DNA of 64,000 bases from Pseudocercospora fijiensis CIRAD86 (lineage: Eukaryota > Ascomycota > Dothideomycetes > Mycosphaerellales > Mycosphaerellaceae). Each line of letters starts with the position of its first letter. Positions within the stretch are counted from its first letter, which is position 1. The notes beneath the pieces are model-generated. The model saw nothing but the letters and a program-made list of their open reading frames with translations, was not told the origin of the DNA and did no database searches. A program made the position numbers and the translations under genes. This document shows, piece by piece, positions 20,726 to 30,389 of the stretch. Location of the stretch: positions 6,046,681 through 6,110,680 of the forward strand of contig NW_006921532.1 of NCBI RefSeq assembly GCF_000340215.1. The letters are read 5' to 3'.

Positions 20726-23015
20726 TCCGATAACAGCCTTTATAATATTGCTAGGTTATCTACGTCTATAACAACTCAATCGTCGCAATATCATCCGATT
20801 AGTAGGGTCGTATACTATTATACTAAGAGCCTGCTTAGAGAGGCCTTATTTCTAACCCCTATACTACTAGAAGCCTCCTATACTAACAATTGCCCTTTCT
20901 AGTACTATACTAGCATCGCTGCTGCGCTAACGATATATAGGCAATGTCCTGCCTCCGAATAGAGCAAAAGAGGAAGTGTTTTAGTATAGGGTAGGCGCGT
21001 AAGAGCTATATAAATAATAGGTATTATAGGGGTAGAAGGGTTGTATAAAGAGCTAGCTAGAGAGACTATTAGGCAGAGAGAGAGATATATACTCCTTAGA
21101 GCGCTTATTTAGAATATATAAGAGCTCAGTTTAAGCCTTCTACACTTATTTCTATACTATAATTATAGCTCGGAAGCTTCTATAGATTCTTCTAATACCT
21201 ACCTATAAGGACACCTCCTCCTCCGAGTCCTCCCCTTCCCTAATATCCCCTCCCTTCTCGCCTATTCTTTAAGCTAGTATCCCGACGCAACTACTAGACA
21301 ATCCCTTTAATCTATTACCTCTTTAGTACTTATTTAAAGAGTCCTTTAGCACTATCGCGGAGCCCGTAACACTATTACTATTTGAACACTCTAGTAACCT
21401 AGTTAAGCTATTAACTAGATGTATACCGCTTAGTAGGTCGTTCTTCTAGAAGCTTATCGATACTGCTAAGCAATAGACTACAACTAGCGACTCTTAGCTA
21501 TAGGATATACTCTAACTACTAGACTGTTACTAGGAGACCTTAGATAAGAGCCTCGTTAATAAGACAGCTTATTAGTATACTTAGCGTAGGAAGAGATAGG
21601 ATCTTCTTAAGCGCTATCGGCTTAGGTCCTATACTAAGGAGCTGTATAAACGCAACTAGACTATTAACGATATTGCTAGCTTCCTAGACCGTAACTATAA
21701 GGATATCTCTCGCATTATTAGTAAGGTTATTACTCTAGTTAAAGCAAGGCTAAAGCACTTACCTCCTAAGCGTAAAGTGCGCTTCTTACTAAACAGTATT
21801 AATCAGTTATAGCCGGCTCTAATAGACCGTATAGAAGCGGCTCTTAAAGGTTAGTATTTAGCTTACTTTAAGTCGATTGTTGCTAATAAATATAGGCAAT
21901 GCTAACTGTAGGCGCATATCTTATAGTTAATTAAGGGACTATTTAAACCTGCCTTACTTAGTAAGGACAATGCGACGTATCTGTAGAGCCGTAGGTTATC
22001 GTCGCTGCGTTGCAATTGCTAGACTATAGCTTAGTAAGCGGACTAAGACACTAAGGCTTTAATAGGCACTAAACTATCGCTTCTAGAAAGCAGGTAACTA
22101 GAACAACGTATCCTTCTCGGACGAGTTTGCCTACTATAGAGGTAGACACTAACGGCTCTATATTACTCGCAAACTAACTAAACTATTTAACGACGATTGC
22201 CTAGCACCTAAGTTCAAAGAGATCCCTTATATACTATTTTAGGGCGCTATTTCTAGCCGCACTAGACGGTCTAATATTATTCTATAGCAGCGGAAGGAAT
22301 AGGGTACTATTAATACTACTTCCTATATTGAACATATACTGCCTACTATCTAAGAATACCTACGACTAATTAACGACACCCTCTCTAACGAAGCCCTTAA
22401 GCGAGATATACTATTCCTTAACTTAGGTAACGATAAGAACCTTCTATTCGACCGTTACGAGTTCCTTTAATACGTACTCTTCTAATAAGATAATGCTCCT
22501 ACCTACAATACTAAGAAGACTAAAGAGTAGCTTACTGTATACGGTATACCCTTTATAGACTAGCTACTAAATAGTCCGGACCTTAATCCTATTAAGAATA
22601 TATAGGCAGCTATTAAGAAGGCACTCTATACTAGTAGAGTGCTAACTAAACGAGCTGATATAGAAGCTAGAGTTATATAGCTCTAGACTAATATTGTTAC
22701 TATTAACTATATTAGAGAGCTTATTAGTAGTATACTAGCGAGGGTTAAGGCAGTAATTACTGCTAATAGTAGCTCTATTCCTTACTAACTTTATACTTAG
22801 ATTAGTCTCTTTCTATTGTCTCTTTCTCCGGAGGTTTGAATAAATAGCTAGCTCTTGTAATTAGCTACTTCTATACGTAGTATTTAATCTACTTTAATTA
22901 GTCTACTTAGCGCTTCTTATATACTACAATCTTTACTATTAGGCTGCTAGCTGCCTGCCTGTTGCCTATAGCAGTTAGCAGCTAAGGTTATTTACTCTTA
23001 GCAGCGCTAAGCTGC
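20726..23015 (+). mobile_element. RIP-killed Tc1/mariner-type DNA transposon
   Basis: The sequence switches abruptly to CpA/TpG-poor, TpA-rich DNA at about 20,725 and back at about 23,015. The plus strand carries a decayed DDE transposase (see the pseudogene). No ORF over 60 codons survives. I could not identify the terminal inverted repeats or a TA duplication, so both boundaries come only from the change in base pattern. More than one element may be present, since the first 700 bases have no assigned content. Confidence 0.7.
22090..22790 (+). pseudogene. Tc1/mariner transposase catalytic domain, dead
   Basis: Ignoring TAG/TAA codons that stand for Trp and Gln, one frame shows the three blocks of a DDE transposase. 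These are FSDEFAYYRG (Asp near 22,120), then DNAPTYNTKKTKE (Asp near 22,489), then SPDLNPIKNI (22,573-22,602). In active relatives the last block is NPIENLW, so the catalytic Glu has become Lys (AAG at 22,594) and the Trp has become TAG. Both changes are G-to-A, as expected from RIP on the opposite strand. The N-terminal DNA-binding half upstream (about 21,640-22,090) is too damaged to assign. Confidence 0.8.
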
Positions 23016-23836
23016 TTTTATATGCGCCTGGATACGCCCTTGTCGATAACTCTAACCTTCACTTGGCCCGAGACAAGGGGGTCACCCTGTATGGATGATG
23101 CTCCAAGGGGCAGCCTGTCGCAGAGGCAACTTTCTGCCGAGAACGGTCGGGAGACAGGCAACAGGCCACAGCAGGCCTTGACGATGCAGCCCAGACTAGG
23201 CCCTATAGCGCATTATTAGATTCAGACCATGTGAGGAAGCTTTTTTGGAAAGCCGCCTGAAGTCTGCCTCTGCCTGTTCGTCGCAGCGCCTGTCCGGCAC
23301 CGTATACGCCTCTCACCAAACGGTGCGCCGTCGGTGGTGCCTACTACTGCCCAGCAGCCCCCCCTTCACCACTCCTCCGTCTGTTTTCTGCTTGTACACT
23401 GTATACCACATGTGTCTCTCGCGCTGAAAGTTCCACCCGTCAGCGGCACTCGTGAGCATCGTCTTGACTCTTCAGGAGGCCGGCGAGGCGGGAAACTCAC
23501 CATCCTACCCACTGCCTACGACACCGCCGACCACCAACATCTCTACAACACACGCGCTCTCACTCCACCCTCGCCATATCCTAGTTGTCCTTGCGGTAAC
23601 GCTGCACGCTGCACGTTGCATGCATCACGCCTTGCCTGGCCTTGCCTTGCCTCGACCCCGACCAATTGTATGGTCGCAAAGAGCTCCGGAGAGCTAAACA
23701 GCGCATTCCAACTTTCTCCAACGCGAGAAGTTGACTGGCGCGAAATTGCTGTCTTCCTACACAAACAGCAAATCGCCCTCGCCCTGCCCACACGCTCTGC
23801 CGACTGCTGCCTATTGTTGGTCTCGCCATAAACACA
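23016..23836. other. 5' region of the GDS1-like gene
   Basis: Normal host sequence between the transposon and the start codon at 23,837. Overlapping ORFs on both strands show no domain. It probably includes the promoter and 5' UTR of the downstream gene. Confidence 0.5.
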
Positions 23837-25153
23837 ATGCAGACCAGACGCAAGAGCCTAAATCTGGGAGATCTCGGCGTTGTTGCTCCGAAACGCTCGC
23901 GAACGCAGTCGCATCCCTCACCGCCGGAAACCGTCGTCGAAGGCGAGGAACCTCCGATCAAGAAGTCAAAGCGATCGCATGCCTCAGCATCACCGCCTCC
24001 GGGTCTGATGAGCCCGCCGCGAACCACAGTCATTCGCATCAAAGACGACAAGCCTCCGAAGCCATCCGCCCATCTCTCCCCACCACCATCACCTGTCGCA
24101 GAAGGCGCGACCAGAAATAAAGTCGATACCGAAGGAATCAGCGATGATATTGTCGTCGCGACCATACAACAAATTGAGAAGACTGGAAACAGGCCGCACC
24201 TAGTCAAGGAGCTTGCTGCAGTCCTCGCAACTCGCCTTCATTGCGTAGAGAAGTACGGCACAACTGAAGCTGTCTCGTGTCGCAACAGCGTCGCTAACCT
24301 GCTGAGCAGATCTGCTAATCCGTCTGCGCTGATCTCATCGCGCCTGACTTCTTACCTGCATCGACCATGGCCAACAGTCAGCCCATGCCCATTGGCGAAG
24401 GACCTGTCTCCCGTCCATCCTCGTCGATTGTATTTTTACCTCACAACAACACCACACCAACCTATACCGGAAATAGCAGAACCTATCCCTCACGCAAATC
24501 GCATCATTTCGCCTTCATTATCTTCCGCATCGGAAGTGAACGACGACGAGCGCTACTCTCGAGAACGACAATCACTTTCACCAGAGGTCGACCTTTCTTC
24601 TCCAGAGCTTGACGAAGATACTGGCGCTGATCCGGTGACTCCGGGCGGATCATTCTCGGCACGCGCTTCGCGTGAGCGCTCCTCGTATCTCACCTCCCGC
24701 CGAGCTGCAAGCCCTCCCTTGGAAACCGAAGAGCGCGACTTCAAGCAGACGGCAAGCGCACTGTATGAGGAAGCTCTCAAGCGACGAAACAGCCAACAAA
24801 GTCAGAAGGATGTCGACATGGATTCGAAAGATGCATCACCTGGCGCTGAAGACTCGGAGAATGTCGCAATGTCTATGGAAGTCGAAGAATCAGAAGAAAG
24901 TCTGGCCCGGAAGAACAGTGAAGCCGCACTTGGCCTGTTTGGCACCTCTGTCACCTCCACACAGCAGATGGAATTCAGCAGTCCGGTCATCCATCCCCAA
25001 CACGACCGTCATGATGAGAAGTTGAGCCTGTCATTGTTGGGCGGCAAAGACCAACCAATCTCACTGCCCGAAGCCGCCCTTGCATGGGACAGTTTACAAA
25101 GCCCAGAGACTGTTGACCTGTCCGAATTAGAAGACATGTTCGACGCATATTAG
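23837..25153 (+). CDS. GDS1-type winged-helix protein, putative transcription regulator
   Basis: The frame is open for 438 codons, but I predict a 57-nt intron at 24253-24309 (gtacgg...gagcag, branch point gctaac). Its removal gives join(23837..24252, 24310..25153), 419 aa, and changes a disrupted stretch into HCVEKSANPSALISSRLTSY, the expected form in this family. The fungal GDS1 winged-helix domain spans about residues 100-195: ISDDIVVATIQQIEKTGNRP, then HLVKELAAVLATRL and HPRRLYFYLTTTP. The flanks are disordered, rich in Ser and Pro, and the C-terminus is acidic (VDLSELEDMFDAY), like an activation region. Yeast Gds1 is linked to nuclear control of mitochondrial function. The start MQTRRKSLNL is the family-typical opening. 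Intact and not RIP-affected although it lies between two RIP blocks. Confidence 0.88.
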   Translation: MQTRRKSLNLGDLGVVAPKRSRTQSHPSPPETVVEGEEPPIKKSKRSHASASPPPGLMSPPRTTVIRIKDDKPPKPSAHLSPPPSPVAEGATRNKVDTEGISDDIVVATIQQIEKTGNRPHLVKELAAVLATRLHCVEKYGTTEAVSCRNSVANLLSRSANPSALISSRLTSYLHRPWPTVSPCPLAKDLSPVHPRRLYFYLTTTPHQPIPEIAEPIPHANRIISPSLSSASEVNDDERYSRERQSLSPEVDLSSPELDEDTGADPVTPGGSFSARASRERSSYLTSRRAASPPLETEERDFKQTASALYEEALKRRNSQQSQKDVDMDSKDASPGAEDSENVAMSMEVEESEESLARKNSEAALGLFGTSVTSTQQMEFSSPVIHPQHDRHDEKLSLSLLGGKDQPISLPEAALAWDSLQSPETVDLSELEDMFDAY

Positions 25154-25713
25154 AGACCGCATTGCCACAGCCATGCTTTTGCCTGATTAGTGTTATATTT
25201 GTTTTTGCCCTCCACCAGAAAGCAGATCTGTCGACAGGGATGTGAAAGTAGAGTGGACAGGAGCGAGCGCAAGCTCAGGCCTCCTTTCTGGGATCTGGAG
25301 TTTACTTGAGCGTTTCGTCGGGATGGGGATGAGACGCGACTGTGTGGTGTATTACTAGACTTGACGGCTTCTGACGCTTGGCGGCAAGGTGAACGGCCAA
25401 GGAAACGACAAAAAAGTGTGCTATGTTACGTCTGCTGGTTGGACGGATCGCTTCTGGATGAGATATAGTAGGAAGCTAGAAATCAAAGAAGAACATCAAT
25501 CTCAAGTCTCAACTTGTTGATCTTAAGTTTCACTCTTCTTTCGCTGTCCGGTGCCTGAAGTATAACTGAAGCATAATTATGCTTGCTTGCTTTAATCTTG
25601 CATGGGCTCCGCCGTGGTGGAGCACAAGGTGGTCATCGGCAGTCTCACGCCGCCTGAGCTCCGGCTGCGACTGCCGCGTCTCCCGACTTCATTCTATACC
25701 AAAGTGTTTCACT
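25154..25713. other. 3' region of GDS1-like gene, up to hAT insertion
   Basis: 560 bases of host sequence. A frame from an ATG near 25,604 reads MGSAVVEHKVVIGSLTPPEL and continues to FHLAI exactly at the hAT insertion site, so a gene may have begun here before the insertion. Confidence 0.4.
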
Positions 25714-25721
25714 TAGCAATC
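25714..25721. repeat. Left target-site duplication of hAT element
   Basis: The octamer tagcaatc abuts the left TIR and is identical to 28743-28750. Confidence 0.95.
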
Positions 25722-28700
25722 TAGGGGTGTCGTTAGCAACGTTATTAATGTCTTGAGCAACGTTAGTAACTAACAACCAGTTAATAACCGTTGTTAGTTA
25801 TTATTATTGCCTTAGGCTCTAGGTAGACCTTAGCTTATAATAGCTAGAAGTAAGTAGATAGTTAGAATATAGCTATAGTGCCTTCGAGACACACTCGGTG
25901 CTAGTGTCCTTTATAGATCTACCTCTTACGATCTAAACGAGCTTAAATTAGTGCTAATTAAGTATAGAAGCGCTTCCGTAGGTCTACCGAGAGGTCGTTA
26001 CTAGGGATACTACTACGCTTAGGGTTATCTAGCAACTATAGGGTTAGGTAGAAGGTGTTCGTACTAAAGTTATCCGATTAGACTAAAACTCGAGAATTCG
26101 ATAGAGACTATTAAGAGAGTATTGTTTGCGTTTTTGCTACTAATTTAGTCTATTAGATCCTCTATTTTCCGCATTTCTAGTAATTCTACGAATCCGAGAA
26201 TTTAGGGTTTAATAAAATGCCTCGACTAACCCATTTAGATGCCCTTAACTTCTACCTAGTTAAGACCGAATATAATAGCTAATTCGTACGCTATATCTAG
26301 TATAATAACGATAAAGGCATTATTGCAAAGGGTAGTCTTAAGCGTAAATAGAGGCACCTAGCAAAGTGTCTATAGTATTAGGCGTACCTAGCTGTCTATC
26401 TAGAGCCTAATCCGGAGACTCCTTCTTACCTGCTTATAAAGCAAGGTAAACTACCGTTTAATCGATAGTAATATAAGGAAGTACGAGACCTTACTATTGT
26501 AATAGTAGTCTTAAAGAGCGGCGGCGCGTTTTCGATAGTAGACCGGCGACATCATCCTAAGTAGAGTAAGGCGTTTTATACCTTTAACTAGCACTATAAC
26601 CCTCCGGATCGCGAGAAAGTAGTAGAGTGTATACCGTTAGTAAAGCGAGAGATTAAGAAGGACGTATAGGCGGTATTTAATAGCTAGCGAGACCTTAATT
26701 TTAGTACGGACGAGAGTAAGAGCTATAGTAGCAGTCGCTTCTATAATCTATTAGTAAATACTTAATCCGGCTCGTTCTTCTACGACCTACTCGATATAAA
26801 GGATATAGACGCTAATACCGCTACCCTCGCGAGGTAGGTAACTAAACAGGTAATGCCCTTCGTTAATAGCAATCTTAAGAGGTAGAATTCGCTCTAAACC
26901 GATACCTGCGCGATAATAAGAGCCCTTTACGACCGACTCGCCGAGAATCTACTTACTAAGTATGTAATTTGCGTCTTCTGCGATAGCTACGGCCTATAGC
27001 TATATATTAGTAATTAGGGTAACTCTACGAAGAAGTCGCACTTACCTTACTACTACGACACTTTGCGCGCCGCCTCGTACGTAATTAGTATATTTAAGAG
27101 GTCGAAGAAAGCGTAGAATATACTAAAGGTATTCGCTAATAAGAATAACGAGGTAATCCGAGCCTTTATAGTAGCCTATCTTACTCGATAGGGTACCTAC
27201 TATGCTATAGTCTATAGCCTATTCGTAGTAACGAATGCCCTCTAATAGTATACGAGAATACTATCGAAACGGCTGTTTCGAGGCAGCAATAGCTAACTCG
27301 CAAAGGGCGCGATAGTAGCGCTCTTAACTATTAACTCCGCGATATTCTAGCGTAGGCTCTATAACCTTTATATACTACTTTAGCTTATTAACGAAGCGCG
27401 CCTAATTAGTAAAAGCGATACGTCTCGAGTCGGTAATATCGTACCTCGCTAGCGCTAGCTACGCAGATCTATTAAGTAGGCGCGCCTGCCTTATACTACT
27501 TAGTTACTATCTCTCTTTAATCTCCGGCTTTAGAAACAGATATAACCTATCTACTAGGCTGCTTGTTTACTAGATATAGAACAACCGACTATCTTACGAG
27601 AATATAGCGATAGTAAGGAAGTAGCGCGGATTACCTTCTTTAAGCGCTATTTTAGATACGAAGAATACGACTTCTTAAGCTAGGCGTAGTATCTATAGTT
27701 TAACGACGAATTTATCGAATTTCGAGACTTAACTAAGCGCTTCTATACAGTTAATAATAACCTTAGCCGCTAGCGAGAGCGCTCTAATATTCGTAGCTTC
27801 TAGGACCTTATCTCTCGTAAGGCGCCTTTAATAGTAGAAGTCGCTCTACGCCTATTTCGTATACCTACTAACTCGGTGCCCTTAGAGCGTGCGTTTAGCG
27901 CTATAAACTTTATATAGAACGACTATCGCTCGAAGCTATCCGCCTCTTATACTAACGACTGCACCTATATTTATATAAATAGCCGCGCACTACGAAGACG
28001 ACTATACGAAGAGGTCTCTTAAAGATAGCGCTATACTAAGCTACGAGAGATATATCGCTAATAGCTAGCAACTAAGAAGGAGGTGCGGAAGGCTAAACTA
28101 GACGCGCTTCTAGGTCTTAAAGAAGCTATAATAAACGACTACTACGTACCGCTAAACGACCCTCGCTATCTCTACGAAGACGACCTTATATAGATGTTTA
28201 GTCTATATTAAACAAGCGTACCTAAAGAAGACGATAAATACGAGGAAGAGGTAGATACTATCGACTATAAGGATATCTTTACGGCGCTTCTAATACTAAC
28301 AACTTAGCAGCTATATTCGCCGTTCTTTAAGCCTATAGATAGTTAGGCCTCTAGCTTCTACGACCCTCTAGTCCTTTATATACAACTACTATTACAAGCT
28401 AGCTAGCAACCTCTAGAGACCTATAGTAACTATACTAGCGTAGAAGCGCTTCGATAGGCGCTATAGTAAGAGTAAGAATACCCTTAGAAGCGATAGCGTA
28501 TTTAAATCTACTATAAAATTGAGGTTTATATATTATTCAATCTACGTCTACTTCTACGTATTTAATAATAGTCTATATGCTAGTATAGTGCCAATCTATC
28601 TACCTAATAGTAGTAGCCTTCCTTATTTAGTTAGTGTCTTATACCCCTATAGTTGCTAACTATCTACTAACTATTAACAACGTTACTAACCGTGTTATTA

Positions 28701-28742
28701 ACGTTAGCAACAGTCACTGTTATTAACCAAGTGACATCCCTA
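25722..28742 (+). mobile_element. RIP-killed hAT DNA transposon with target-site duplication
   Basis: The 3,021-bp element is bounded by inverted ends taggggtgtc (left) and gacatcccta (right; reverse complement tagggatgtc). It is flanked on both sides by the identical 8-mer tagcaatc (25714-25721 and 28743-28750), the expected 8-bp duplication for hAT. Subterminal regions are rich in repeated gttagtaac/gttactaac-type words. The interior holds a decayed hAT transposase. CpA depletion is complete inside and ends at the TIRs, so the element was RIP-mutated as a unit. Confidence 0.95.
26217..28505 (+). pseudogene. hAT family transposase, dead by many stops
   Basis: From an ATG at 26,217 (MPRLTHLDALNFYLV) one plus-strand frame can be followed for over 2 kb if TAG is read as former Trp or Gln. 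The C-terminal dimerisation block is clear: APLIVEVALRLFRIPTNSVP followed by LERAFSAINF, then NDYRSKLS (about 27,820-27,950). Upstream is the hAT core, with KKSHLPYYYDTLRAASYVIS and a long helical region. Dozens of in-frame stops are present, nearly all TAG. No frameshift was needed to read it, so decay was by RIP and not by indels. Confidence 0.88.
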
Positions 28743-28750
28743 TAGCAATC
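28743..28750. repeat. Right target-site duplication of hAT element
   Basis: The octamer tagcaatc abuts the right TIR and is identical to 25714-25721. Confidence 0.95.
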
Positions 28751-28752
28751 AT

Positions 28753-29175
28753 GTGAGCACGTCTTCTGATGGTCAATATAGCACACTGCACGTGAAAGAC
28801 TGCTATGTAACGATTCATGAGCACGAGCTAAATGGCACTATCGAGCCTCAAACCTTGGCTCCCGAAGCTCCTCTTCCACGCTACCTCTGCCTCCTCTATC
28901 ATACTATACATAGCGCCCAAGGCGACGTTGAGCATACTCACGATCCAGGCTGCGAACATTGCAAGTGTAGCTATGGCTTAATGCGCTCTCTCATGCACAG
29001 CTTGGATCAAGACGTGCTCGAAACGCGCTTGACCAGCCTCGGCGAACATCTTTGCTGTGGAATTTTTTCCCGACCAGTACATACATGTATGTGTACCTCG
29101 CAGCGAAAGAATAACATCGCGCTCATTCATGAAAATGGGCTGAGCACTCTCACCAATCTCAACGACGAGGACTAG
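28753..29175 (+). pseudogene. Hypothetical ORF fragment next to hAT insertion
   Basis: An open frame of 140 codons begins 11 bases after the hAT TIR with a GTG; no ATG precedes it. The residues look coding: PRYLCLLYHTIHSAQGDVEH, then HDPGCEHCKCSYGLMRSLMH and LCCGIFSRPVHTCMC, a Cys/His-rich pattern. Removing the hAT element and one duplication extends the frame upstream through SVSLSNHVSTSS to a TGA at 25,655, still without an ATG. It is probably a later exon or a 5'-disrupted gene. Family not recognised. Confidence 0.4.
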
Positions 29176-29401
29176 CGCCCTTGGACAGCCACATCGTGAA
29201 TGCCATGGCGCTTCATGGGCGGCACAGACTTGGCATGGCGGCCTCAAACAATCAGAGGGCTCAAAGACGATGTAGAGCATGTAGATCGCGGCACACCTCG
29301 CACGCTCAAGACGCCCAGGCAGTGAAACTCCTCTACCCACTTCGTACCTAGCATTGCTCTTCCTTTGACGTCTGATTCAACCTGCTGAATGCTCCAGCAC
29401 C
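29176..29401. other. Short intergenic spacer
   Basis: Host sequence between two incomplete ORFs; nothing further seen. Confidence 0.4.
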
Positions 29402-29800
29402 ATGGACACTGTCATAGATCAATACGCTGTTGTCACCAGGTCTCGGGCAGAAAATATAGTGACGACTTATACCGTGACTTGGACGAACTTAGGACCACTG
29501 ACCAGCACGTTCACGCCGGGAACTGGTTGCGCCACTCCTTTGCCGACCAATCTCGTGGCTCAGATCGCTACTGATCAGGGATTCGACTATAATCGTATAG
29601 AGGCCAGCGACACTCCAAGGAGCATTTGTTACCCTTCTCACGAGGCAACAAAGGTCGCTACTCAGCTTCCGGCGAACAATGTGCCAGCTGAACATGGATA
29701 CTTTTACTCGCCTAGTCATGCTTGTCCATCAGGTTGGCATCTACCTCCTCTCAGGCGCTCCGAGTGTTGTAGATTCTTCCACGTGATTCTGTATCCTTAG
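29402..29800 (+). CDS. Fragment of a surface/secreted-type fungal protein
   Basis: An ATG-initiated frame of 132 codons. The first 115 residues look like the N-terminal part of a common Dothideomycete extracellular protein type: TTYTVTWTNLGPLTSTFTPG followed by C, then a polar stretch, then YFYSPSHACPSGW. No signal peptide is visible, so an upstream exon may be missing. After CPSGW the composition changes to an unlikely basic tail and a stop, 41 bases before the RIP block at 29,841. The gene is therefore probably truncated or frame-broken at its 3' side, with the rest lost or displaced by the large element. Low confidence as an expressed gene. Confidence 0.4.
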   Translation: MDTVIDQYAVVTRSRAENIVTTYTVTWTNLGPLTSTFTPGTGCATPLPTNLVAQIATDQGFDYNRIEASDTPRSICYPSHEATKVATQLPANNVPAEHGYFYSPSHACPSGWHLPPLRRSECCRFFHVILYP

Positions 29801-29852
29801 GCATCGACACTAACTACATTAGGTATAGAGAAAGCTACAGCGGAGCGCCTGA
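29751..29852. repeat. Foldback at the left edge of the large RIP block
   Basis: The 12-mer tcaggcgctccg (29751-29762) is matched by its reverse complement cggagcgcctga (29841-29852). Flanking gtag/ctac words extend the match with a small gap. The inner arm coincides with the onset of RIP. A related palindrome lies at 42885-42943. Confidence 0.55.
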
Positions 29853-30389
29853 AGTCAAACCGTTCCTCCTCTATATAAGTCCCCGAACACGAAAGTAGTT
29901 ACAAATCTATATAGCCTAACAACTACGCAAAATAGTAAAAAGTTGTTAGTAGTATAGTTGTGCGTTATAAAATAATCTCTTAGATTGTCTATACAAAGTA
30001 GTCGCGAAAACGTTAATTAAGAGATTAATTTTTAGTCTTCTAAGACGACTTGCCTAAACACTCCGTTTATATCTACCTACTATGTGTTACTTACCTACAA
30101 ACAGCACATATAACGCTAAGCGAAGCACGTACAGCCCGTCGTATTAACTACCTCTCTAATCTCCGCGCTTTAGAATGCCTTAAAACTACCGCCCTTGTTT
30201 TAATATTACTATCTAGGGCTAATAAGGCACTATCTACCTTTAACACTAACGCGCTATTATATCGACCTCTCTAGTACTTACGCGCATACGTATATATATC
30301 TAGCCGCCTTGCGTATATTTAAAGGTCGATCCTACTATCGCCGCCGCTACCGCCGCCGCCGCCGCTATATCTACTACTAATAACAATAC

